A DNA stretch of 64,000 nt from Sipunculus nudus (Eukaryota; Annelida; Sipuncula; Golfingiida; Sipunculidae). A program made the translations under genes and the position numbers. The notes below the pieces were generated by a model, which was given only the letters and a program-made list of their open reading frames with translations, had not been told where the DNA came from and made no database searches. Position 1 is the stretch's first letter. Each line of letters starts with the position of its first letter. Location: NCBI GenBank assembly GCA_026874595.1, contig JAPPUL010000089.1, positions 773,001-837,000 on the forward strand, written 5' to 3'. Positions 35,563-44,900 of this stretch are shown piece by piece.

Positions 35563-38037
35563 TCACATTTCTCGCATCTGTCCACCATATTTTTCTCCTA
35601 ACACTTTTATTATATTATCATATGCATCGTTAACCGTTTCATCTAACAATGTTTTCTCTGTCGATTGAAAGTTTAGCCCAAATGATAGGCTCTTCTTTCC
35701 TTCTGGTATTTGCTCTCCTTCGTATATATCTACTAACTCTACTTCTTTTAACAAATTTGAACTGCTTTTTATACTCTCTATTAAATCATTACTTGCTATA
35801 AAATCATCTACCAATATTGCAAGATCTCTTGGCACACTCGGAAATCGGCTTATCTGTTCATACTCTCTTCCTGCGCTATATAACTTTAGTCTCTCTATAT
35901 CTACCTCACTATATATTATTGGGCTTAATAGCTTTAACCTCTTCACTAAACTTGGATGTAGCTCTCCTATATACCCTAACTCTTCTCCTTTGTATAATAT
36001 CTTTGCACTTCTATAGGGATGCATATATTCTAACTCGCCTTCTCCTCTCTTATAATCAAATTCAAGACCCAAATGCTTCTTGATAAATCCTTCCAATACC
36101 CCCTTAAGATCATAAAAATCATACTTCCTCTCAGCTGCGTATACATTACGACTAACTGCAAGCCCATAGCATATTATCCCAAGACTCTTGCTCTCTATAT
36201 ACTCTTCCTCAACACTATTACCTGAAGATGATAACGACCCTCTCTTAAATACATGGCCAAGCTCATATAACATCAAGCTGCTTGCTTTATTCTTTACATT
36301 GTAAAGTACTGTATTTAATAGATTAGGAAATAACTTGTCCCTTAAATATTCACTATCTTTTGTTAATGGATTATTTACCCTAACTACATTTTCTAGCTCA
36401 TAACCTAGCTTATTTAATATCCCTCTATCTAAAAATGTGTAGTTTATGACCTCTGTTAAACCACCTCCTTCAAGTATATCCTTAACTCGCTTGTCTTCTT
36501 CATATACTACACTGTCTTTAAGCCCCATAACTTTTATCGATGGGATACTCTCCCCTATCTTATCATACGAATAAATGCGTGCAACCTCCTCAACAATGTC
36601 TATACCTCTACTTACGTCTTCTCTATAACTTGGAACCTTACATCTTATAAAAGCATTCTCACCCAATTCTAAGCTAACCATAAATCCTATCTGCTCTAGG
36701 CATCTTACAATCTCTTCTCCTTCCAAAACGCTTCCAAGACGCTTATTTATATATGACAGTTTAACCTCTATTTCCTTCGCCTCGTAAACTTCCGGATACT
36801 CATCTACTAGCGAGGATACTAATACTTTATCACGTCCGCAACTCTCAACTATAAGTGTTACACTCCTATCTAATGCCAATACCACACCCTCTATATCTAC
36901 TCCTCTTTCAAACCGATAAGACGATTCCGTTTGAATTGACAAGTCCTTTGAACTACGTCTTACCGCTCCTTTGTCAAAATAGGCACTCTCAAGTAATATT
37001 GATCTCGTTTTCTCACTTACTCCGCTTTCAAGCCCTCCCATAACTCCTGCAAGCGCTATACTCTTTTCATAATCCGATATAACAAGATGCCCCTCCTTAA
37101 GTTCTTTCTCCTCTCCATCAAGACCTACAAACTTCTCAACTCCCTTTACAACTCCCACTTTGATCCGTTCCTTGTTACTAAGCTTATCTAAATCAAATGC
37201 ATGCAACGGTTGTCCATACTCAAGCATTACATAGTTAGTTATGTCTACTATATTATTTATTGGACGCATCCCAAGCTTTATTAAGCTCTCCTTAAGCCAT
37301 TGCGGACTCTCCTTTACCTCCACATTATGTAATATACGTGATGTGTAGCGCTTACAAAGACTTGTTGCCTCTATCTCTACTTGTGCACACTTAACGCTAC
37401 TATCTACCTCTATATCAATCCTTGGATACTTTACATTTACATTCTCCGGCATATTAAACGCATTCAACTCTCGTGCTATCCCTATCAATGACAAGCAGTC
37501 CCCTCGATTTGACGTTGGTGTAACATCAAATAGTACATCTTCTAGCTCTTTAACATAATCTTGCACGCTACTACCCACTTCACAGCTTGACTCTAATATC
37601 CATATCCCATCCTCAAGCTCCGCAAGCCCAAGCTCTTCTCGAGAGCAAAGCATTCCCTCCGAAACTAAACCTCTTATCTTGCTCTTTTTAATCTTAAGTC
37701 CTCCTACTAGCTTTGTCCCTACTCTTGCAAGGCATACCTTATCTCCTACTCTCATGTTACTCGCACCACATACTATATTATATTCTATATTCCCATCCGT
37801 TACCTTGCAATACGATAACTTATCTGCATTCGGATGCCTTTCTATACTAATAATCTCAACTACAACTATTCCTCCTCTTTCTGCTTCCTCTTCTGTGCAT
37901 CCCTTCCCCAATCCCCATGTCATATATTCTTGTATCCCATCTACCTCTATCCCTCGCATTGTAAGACGTTCCCCAAGTTCTTCAGTTCCATATCCTATGT
38001 CTATATATTCTTTTAACAGCTTGTACGATAGTTGCAT
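35563..38037 (-). CDS. pheT: Phenylalanine-tRNA ligase beta subunit
   Basis: Beta chain of the (alpha-beta)2 synthetase that charges tRNA-Phe; it holds the editing site. The 824 residues show the N-terminal EMAP/OB tRNA-binding domain (HPNADKLSYCKV, VVCGASNMR-like segment), the B3/B4 editing domain (TPTSNRGDCLSLIGIARELNA, PINNIVDITNYVMLEYGQPLHAFD) and the B5 domain. The C-terminal anticodon-binding fold has SRFPSVPRDLAILVD. Length is standard. The usual partner pheS is not adjacent; a small membrane-protein gene lies upstream instead. Confidence 0.97.
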   Translation of the reverse strand: MQLSYKLLKEYIDIGYGTEELGERLTMRGIEVDGIQEYMTWGLGKGCTEEEAERGGIVVVEIISIERHPNADKLSYCKVTDGNIEYNIVCGASNMRVGDKVCLARVGTKLVGGLKIKKSKIRGLVSEGMLCSREELGLAELEDGIWILESSCEVGSSVQDYVKELEDVLFDVTPTSNRGDCLSLIGIARELNAFNMPENVNVKYPRIDIEVDSSVKCAQVEIEATSLCKRYTSRILHNVEVKESPQWLKESLIKLGMRPINNIVDITNYVMLEYGQPLHAFDLDKLSNKERIKVGVVKGVEKFVGLDGEEKELKEGHLVISDYEKSIALAGVMGGLESGVSEKTRSILLESAYFDKGAVRRSSKDLSIQTESSYRFERGVDIEGVVLALDRSVTLIVESCGRDKVLVSSLVDEYPEVYEAKEIEVKLSYINKRLGSVLEGEEIVRCLEQIGFMVSLELGENAFIRCKVPSYREDVSRGIDIVEEVARIYSYDKIGESIPSIKVMGLKDSVVYEEDKRVKDILEGGGLTEVINYTFLDRGILNKLGYELENVVRVNNPLTKDSEYLRDKLFPNLLNTVLYNVKNKASSLMLYELGHVFKRGSLSSSGNSVEEEYIESKSLGIICYGLAVSRNVYAAERKYDFYDLKGVLEGFIKKHLGLEFDYKRGEGELEYMHPYRSAKILYKGEELGYIGELHPSLVKRLKLLSPIIYSEVDIERLKLYSAGREYEQISRFPSVPRDLAILVDDFIASNDLIESIKSSSNLLKEVELVDIYEGEQIPEGKKSLSFGLNFQSTEKTLLDETVNDAYDNIIKVLGEKYGGQMREM

Positions 38038-38043
38038 CTTCCC

Positions 38044-38346
38044 TTATGTATCTCCTCTTGTTTTACCCTCGGATAGCAAATCTAAACCTTCTTTTTTCAT
38101 TTCTTTATTTTCTTTTTTCATTTCTTTATTTTCTTTCTTCAAGCCACGCATATTCTTTCTATATCGCCTGTTTTGTCTTACAAGTATTGGAATCATTAAC
38201 AACATGCCAACTACTATTGAAATCAAGCTAAGCACTATTGGTGAAACCACTTTATCTAATAATACAAACTGACCATTTGCTTCTGTGAAAAGAGATAAGC
38301 CTGCCAGTAATAGTAATAATATTACTATTTCTATTAACAATAACAT
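38044..38346 (-). CDS. Small membrane protein with charged C-terminal repeats
   Basis: 100 residues: two hydrophobic segments (about 2-17 and 32-53), then a basic stretch and an iterated KENKEMK motif (about residues 74-90). The repeat is a tandem duplication of about 21 bp in the gene (38092-38142). Unrecognised. It ends 6 bp before the pheT start, so both are likely in one transcript. Confidence 0.55.
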   Translation of the reverse strand: MLLLIEIVILLLLLAGLSLFTEANGQFVLLDKVVSPIVLSLISIVVGMLLMIPILVRQNRRYRKNMRGLKKENKEMKKENKEMKKEGLDLLSEGKTRGDT

Positions 38347-38836
38347 CTAATTTTTACTCTCCATACTATTTTCTATAATTTCTATTTACATAACAATAGA
38401 ATCATAACATATATATACAATTATCTTTACTATTCTAATGTAATATTCATAGCCTTCCAAGCATTTTTACCATATACACGTCCTTTTAATTGATTATCTA
38501 CTATACAAAAAGTAAATTATTCTTTTCATTTTTTCCAAATTTTTATCTATTTTATTTTAAGCTATTTTTAGCTTTTTACATTCTTTCCTTTTACATCCTT
38601 TTAAACTCTTTATTCATAGAATAATCAAAATATTAGTCTTGCCTCTTGGCATTTTATTTCTTAAATTATTTTGTAGTGTGCAGAGTATTTAATTGTTACA
38701 AACAATTTAATGTTTGATCTTTTCAATTCCTGCTGTATACTTAATTAGAGCTACTACCTTGTTGAACTTTATGTACATACTAGTAGCTTTTATAATATAA
38801 TACTTATTATTTAGTTATTAAGGATGGTGTTTACTT
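38347..38836. other. 490-bp non-coding region upstream of the NifU-like gene
   Basis: AT-rich divergent region with no credible ORF. The only structure I see is an inverted repeat AATTGTT-aca-AACAATT at 38691-38707, about 130 bp before the start codon of the Fe-S protein gene, which could be an operator. Promoter boxes cannot be placed with confidence. Confidence 0.5.
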
Positions 38837-39067
38837 ATGGAAAGTACTTTAGATGAACGAGTTTTAGAAGCTCTTGATGAAATAAGACCTAATCTACAGG
38901 CTGATGGCGGTGATGTTCAATATTTAGGCGTTGAGGACAACAAAGCTAAATTACGTCTTGTCGGTGCTTGCGGGACTTGCCCAAGCTCTGTTTTTACTCT
39001 CAAAATGGGAATTGAAGCTCATTTGAAAAGACAAATTCCTGAGCTTGATGGAATTATTTCCATCTAA
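38837..39067 (+). CDS. NifU C-terminal domain protein, Fe-S cluster carrier
   Basis: Short 76-residue Nfu-type protein that holds and passes on a 4Fe-4S cluster between two subunits. It has the diagnostic PNLQADGGDVQYLGVEDNKAKL start and the GACGTCPSSVFTLKMGIE motif with the CxxC ligands. Single-domain length is typical of stand-alone Nfu proteins. Lone plus-strand gene. Possible clients in the window include BioB, MiaB and ThiC, but no direct link is visible. Confidence 0.95.
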   Translation: MESTLDERVLEALDEIRPNLQADGGDVQYLGVEDNKAKLRLVGACGTCPSSVFTLKMGIEAHLKRQIPELDGIISI

Positions 39068-39169
39068 TCTAATTATACTCATAGCTATACTCTATACTCT
39101 TTGATGGATAGCTTATACTTATAGCTTATACTCAGCTGTGGTGACGTGTGATTTTGTCCTATACGTTCC

Positions 39170-41404
39170 TTACTCTGTTTTACTAGAAACTAAAATAGAA
39201 GGTTTATTCGAAAAGGCCAATACTCCCCTTATGAACCATATTCTTCCATATTTAAGCAACCCCTTGGAATTATACAAATAAACCTTTTTATTTATATCTT
39301 CTATTCTACTTATTATGTCTTCTGATATCGCTTTGTTGTTATCAATATTAAATATTATAACATTATTCTCGGATAAAGAAAAATTCAATATACGTCCCTC
39401 TCGCTCACTTTTTCCTTCATAAGAAACCTTGTATGGAGTTACTGGTATTATCCTGCTTGCTATTATTACTTCCTTTTTAGTCTTTACTAAATTTAATAGA
39501 TTATTTAATGAACTGCTGTTTACGTTATTTAATTCAAGCGGATAATTATACCCATCACTTTTTAATATAAACCCCACCCTGTTTAACCTGGCATCAATAC
39601 TCTCCTGCACTTTATCTTGTAAATATATACGATTTATTACTTTTGATAACTTTAAATATAATGTTGAGCTCTCAAGTATACCATAACCTTGTGAAGCTAG
39701 TATTGACTCTACCGCTTCAAATCCATTAACATCCTTACTTATAAGTTCATTATATGTCCTACCTTGCTCTTTAAATATCTTGTACAACTTACGGAACTTA
39801 TATACAAAATTATCATACTGCTTACCTCCTTCTCTGTATGCCAAGATATTATATTCAGGATTTATATAATAACCACCAAGCATTTGAGCAAGCCTTACAA
39901 GTAAATCCTGGGTATTTTCTTGTGCATCAGATACTCCAACAACAAACAGTTTTATACTTTTATTGGCTGCAATTCTCATAATACTAGAATAATCACGATT
40001 ATTAACATTTTCTAATATATCCTTACGTTTAGCGCTAATTAGCTCATCAAAAAACACTTTGAGTTTATATTTAATATATTTTATATCCTGTTGTATTCCT
40101 AAAAAGCCCCAAGAAGATTTTGTTTTTATAGAGTGTATCAAACTCCCAGTTGCAAGGTCACGAACCCCTACATTAAAACGATACGATAAATCTCTATCTT
40201 GTATCAAAAGGCTATCCACAAGATACTTTACATTAATATTAGACAGGTTGCGCATAGAATAATGCCTTGAATTAAGCACATCCGCAATAGATCGCTTAAA
40301 CATGTCGGCTATAATCTTTAATTGCTTCTCATCAACAGGAGTATTACTACGCAATGCATATTTCAAGGGACTAACAATGTTATCAGTAACCTTTTTAAGC
40401 CTTGTTTTCATTTTGAATGGGTCATCAGTAAAAATAAATATAAGTTTAGAATCATTACTTGAAACAGACCAACCTTTATAGTTAATACCCTTGTCTAGTA
40501 TTGAGATAAAATCTTTTTTACTTTCAAGTTGTGTTAGAGCTGATCTTTCAATATATTCGATATTCTCTTGAGCTTTAACAACATCAGAGGTAAATGGGAA
40601 CAAATGGTCATTAGAAACGACAGCAATTTCTATATTAAGTCCCTTGTGCTTAGAATAAATAGCTGAAACAAGGTCCCTTAGGTGTACTCTAAGCTGTCTC
40701 AAGTTAGATTTGATTCTAGCAGAGCTTTCAAGAATAAACATTATCTGGAAACGGTTAACCTCTTGGAAGTTAATGCCAGTAATATTATGTTTTTTTCTCT
40801 TATCAATGTCAATTATGTCAACAATCTGTTTGCCCATAGGATTAATAAGAGAAACCATACTAGAGACCTTGGTATAAATATCTTTAGATATAAAAGAGTA
40901 CTCAAGCGTTGAAATAGAATGCTTATCAGAAATCAAGACAGTATTATCTATAGCACGGTTCACATTAAAAGAGATATAGTATTTATCATTAACAACATAA
41001 AATTGAGAAACGATAATATAATCAAGCTCATTTAAAGCTTTAAAGTAAGTAGTAATATTGTTAATCTTTAGTTTTTTCTTTTTGATAGTAGACAAGACCT
41101 CTTTAGCCGTTTTGAAATTAGACACACCAAACCCTGAGAAGACAAGATAAGTCTGTATAATTTCAGTTAACTTCTTAGTAATAATATTTTGTTGTTGTCT
41201 GCTAAAGTATTTTGGCTTAGTCTCCAAATACTGCACAGGAAGAACTAACAAATTAGTAGCTTTAGGGTTGTAGTTAAGATTAGAGTTAGGATTAGAGTTA
41301 GGATATAATTGAATAGGGTTTAGAAAGAGGAAGCAAAAAAGAAGGAATAAAAAAGCATTAGAAATACGGTAATAACTTCTGTTAGTTAATTTATACATAA
41401 ACAT
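39170..41404 (-). CDS. Large secreted protein with a degenerate VWA-like domain
   Basis: Unrecognised 744-residue protein. Residues 13-32 are hydrophobic and end at LNPIQLYP, a signal peptide or anchor. Next comes an Asn/Pro/Ser repeat (about 36-48). Residues 50-190 resemble the fold of outer-membrane-associated lipoproteins (LLVLPVQYL..., FSGFGV). From about 217 a Rossmann-like pattern appears: FQIMFILESSARIKSNL, then a helix, IEIAVVSND, and later KLIFIFTDDPF. This looks like a von Willebrand A domain whose DxSxS metal motif is altered to ESSAR. A second segment KLFVVGVSDAQ...MLGGYYI (about residues 450-490) is also VWA-like. Divergent from the giant TPR gene. Confidence 0.6.
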   Translation of the reverse strand: MFMYKLTNRSYYRISNAFLFLLFCFLFLNPIQLYPNSNPNSNLNYNPKATNLLVLPVQYLETKPKYFSRQQQNIITKKLTEIIQTYLVFSGFGVSNFKTAKEVLSTIKKKKLKINNITTYFKALNELDYIIVSQFYVVNDKYYISFNVNRAIDNTVLISDKHSISTLEYSFISKDIYTKVSSMVSLINPMGKQIVDIIDIDKRKKHNITGINFQEVNRFQIMFILESSARIKSNLRQLRVHLRDLVSAIYSKHKGLNIEIAVVSNDHLFPFTSDVVKAQENIEYIERSALTQLESKKDFISILDKGINYKGWSVSSNDSKLIFIFTDDPFKMKTRLKKVTDNIVSPLKYALRSNTPVDEKQLKIIADMFKRSIADVLNSRHYSMRNLSNINVKYLVDSLLIQDRDLSYRFNVGVRDLATGSLIHSIKTKSSWGFLGIQQDIKYIKYKLKVFFDELISAKRKDILENVNNRDYSSIMRIAANKSIKLFVVGVSDAQENTQDLLVRLAQMLGGYYINPEYNILAYREGGKQYDNFVYKFRKLYKIFKEQGRTYNELISKDVNGFEAVESILASQGYGILESSTLYLKLSKVINRIYLQDKVQESIDARLNRVGFILKSDGYNYPLELNNVNSSSLNNLLNLVKTKKEVIIASRIIPVTPYKVSYEGKSEREGRILNFSLSENNVIIFNIDNNKAISEDIISRIEDINKKVYLYNSKGLLKYGRIWFIRGVLAFSNKPSILVSSKTE

Positions 41405-41990
41405 CTAAAATCCTCAAGCCCAATAGTTAAAAACACCAAACTAAATATAGTGCACTACATAATATATACACATAAAAGTCCCACTCTATACACAAAAATA
41501 TAATATAAAGTGTTAAAAAGAGCTACTAAACCAAATCGGAAGCTAAGGAGGTAAAAATTTAAGATAAAATTAAGATAAAAGGAAAAACAGCATAAAAAAA
41601 GTTGTAATAAAGGCCACAAAAAGCTAAGAACGTAGGAATAAAGAAAGTAACGAATAGAGCAAACGAAGGGAATAAATTAAAAGATAAGGTTTTGTAATAT
41701 TTGTAATAATACAAAACAATGCAGGAAAAGATTTAAGTAATAAAAATGGTTATATTTAGGAATAGATGGAGTTAAATATTTCACTTTTTTTTTTAATTAT
41801 GCCGAGTAAGCATAATGGATAAAAGTATCCTAATAGATACCATAAAAAGATAATAACTAAGTATAAACAAAAGATAGTATTAAGTTATAATAAAGTCGTA
41901 AAAAGAGAATAAGATATGAGATAAAAAGGAATGCGGAGTATTTAAATTAGTAAGCAAAAGTTTAGAGGCTATCCTTTTGGAGAATAAAGT
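41405..41990. other. 586-bp purine-rich divergent intergenic region
   Basis: No credible gene. The plus strand is strikingly A/G-rich throughout and contains many iterated gataaa/aataaa motifs. It must hold the promoters of both the VWA-like gene and the TPR gene. The ribosome site of the latter (ggag, 8 bp before ATG) lies at its end. Confidence 0.7.
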
Positions 41991-44900
41991 ATGAGTGAAA
42001 AAGAGAAAAATCATGATTCTTTAGAATTTAATGAAGGAGAAGAACAAGTACTTGAGAAATTATTAAAGGGACTAAACGTAGAAGGAGATGAAGAGATAAA
42101 GCGAAGCGAGCTAGAGCCCTCAAGCACCTCAACCCGCTCATTGGAAGGCGACATTGGGTTGGAGGGGGGTAATGAGGGAGCTTACGCTGTAGAAAAAGAG
42201 TCAAAAGAAGAAGTTAGTTTCGAAAAGGCAAATCCGCAAGTACACTATGAAAGGCCTAAATTAAAGACAGACAAAAAGAAACGAGTAACAAAAGAAGGAA
42301 TAGATAAATTATTTAAGGATCTAGACATGACACTTGCAGGCGGCACCCCTCCTGAAGAAGAACCATTAGGGAAAGATTTAGAGACAGATAAGCAGGCATC
42401 AGACATGAGTAATCTTGTATCTGCGGGGTCTTTAGGTTCCCGAGATGAGGGAGGAGATGAGGGAGGAGGTGGGAATGAATTGGATAAAGGATTAGATAAA
42501 GAATCAGATAAAGAAAAGGGTTTAGAAGATGTAGAAGTAGTTGAATCAGTATCTGGAATGGATGAAGATACTGTATTAGAAGATACTTTAGGAGGAGGCT
42601 TATTAGGAGGAGGCTTATTGGAGGAAACTGAAGAGAAAGGATCTGAATGGGATGCTGAGAAGGAAGAGGAATTTGTAGATATAAGCTGGACAGAGGGAGA
42701 GGAAGGAGTAGATGTAGTAGGAGATGGAGTAGAAGAGGGGGCAGGAGATGGAGTAGAAGATGGAGTAGCAAAGGAGGAACAATTGTCAAAAGAATCGGAA
42801 GGGCTAGAAGAACGACAAGGTAAAGAAAGCGATAAACTAAGTAGCGATGGACTTATTAAAGAGAGTTTAAATGATATAGATGAAGCTATATTGGAAGAGG
42901 AAGTAGATGAGCCAAAAATAGATTTCAAAGAAGTTATAAAAGCAAAAGAATCAGGCGTTAAAGGAGTAGAGCACGGAGATTATGAAGAGAGTGAAGCTAG
43001 CGAAGTAAGAGCTCAAACAAACGATCTAGTAGATTTTGAAGAAAATATAAACAAATCAGAAGAAGATTTATCAGCTATGGTTGCAGAAGATACTCTTGCA
43101 GAAGATACTCTTGCAGAAGATACTCTTGCAGAAGATACTCTTGCAGAAGGACTTAAAGGAGAGGCAGATATATTGCTTAATGAGGGAAGTGATGAGAGTG
43201 AATCAGAATATGTAAAATCAGAGTTTACTAGTCTTAAAGAATTCGAAGATTATGCAGAGAGTGCTTCAGATGCTGGAGGAGCTGTAGAGTCGAGTGTTGA
43301 GGGGGAAATAGAGGAGTCAAAAGATATAGTATCAGAATCAGCAGAGCAGGCTAAAGAAGAACCTGAAGTCTTCTCTCAAGGAGTAGATATGCTATCGGGA
43401 GTTGGTTCTAGCATAGAGTCTCAAGAGGAAGGTGTTGAAGATAAAGAAGAGCTAGAAGAAGAGCTAGAAGAAGAGCTACGAGAAGAAGTATCGTCTTTAG
43501 AGGAGGCAGAAGAGCTAATAAAATCTGTATCAGAACCAACATTAAATGTTGCTGAACCTACAAAAGATATAGAAGATATGTATAAAGAAGAAGGTATAGG
43601 CGAGAGCGTAGATATAGAAGCTAGTAGTACAATACAACCTGTTATGAATGCTGAAAAGGATGAAACTATAGAATTGAAAGGCGACGAAGCTAGTCTTTCT
43701 GAGATAGAATTACCTGATGAGTCTATGCCGTCAAAATTAGTTGAAGAGGCGAAGCCTGAGACAGCTTTAGCCTTCACAGAAGAAGATATAAAAGCTATTC
43801 AAAAAAACATATCAACCTTTCCGCCTATGCTTGCAAGCGTAACAAAAGATACGATTATAAATGAACGTTTACCAAAAGAAGATTTAGATGAATTGACACA
43901 TCTAATAATAAATAAGCCTGATATTGTTATAATAAAGAATTACTTAGAAAACAAACGAAATATAAAAATAGACATAACAAAAGATAAGCAAGTAAAGCGA
44001 ATAGCAAGAGCAGAAGATATCAGCGAAAGGCCCTCTCTAGCAAGGCTAATAGCTTCAATACTATTATTAGCAGGACTCATAATTCCATTATGGTTATTTA
44101 TACTAAAGCCTTATATGGAAAGTGAAAGTAAATATAAAGAAGGCATAACAGATATAAAGAAGGGTACAAACTATTATGAAGAGGCAATAAACAAGTTTCT
44201 TATAGCCAAAGGCAATACAGAGGGTAATAGAAAATGGTACCTAAAATATGCTAAAGCGTTCATGGAAGAAAATAATCCACAAGCCTATTATTACGCTCAT
44301 ATATTCCTAGCAGGAGATGAGGCACTAAACAAACAGTTTCTCCAAAAGTATAAAACGATGGATAGAGAAGGAAATAGTTTTCATCGAAATGGTTTTCATC
44401 GAAATGGATTACAAAATGACATACGGAAATGGAAACCAGGCCAATCTGAACAGAATAAAGAGAAAATAGCCAAAGATAAAACAGGCAACAAACATAAAGA
44501 TAAGCTTGAGAAAGGCGTTTTAAACTACTTACCAAATGATAAAGAGGCACACCTGCTTTTAGGAGAAGTATACAAGAAGAAAGCCTTATGGGCAGCGTAT
44601 AATGCAAGCACAATAAATGGCCAATATAATTTTGATGATGTAGAATATTATTTAAGCCAAGCCCTTTATCGAGGCTATAAACCGTTACTAGACAAAGATC
44701 AACTGGATATAGAAGTGCTTGACAAAGAGGCAAGAACCTATATATTATGGACAAAGTTATTGCACGAGTTAAAACCAGAAAAGTCATCAAATAAAAGCTT
44801 AACCCGAGCAGAAAATAATTTTAACAAGATACTAACAATAGATTCAGAAAGTCCCAAGGGTCTTTATGGGTTATTGTATATTTATTTAACAAAAATAGAT

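Noticed and set aside
37679-38272. Plus-strand frame of 197 codons opposite the pheT start
   Set aside because: Ser/Phe-rich mirror of pheT and of the KENKEMK repeat; no support.
42245-42928. Long antisense frames opposite the acidic part of the TPR gene (also 42313-42789 and 43421-43777)
   Set aside because: They are Ser/Pro/Leu low-complexity mirror images of the acidic repeats, with no ribosome site or domain.
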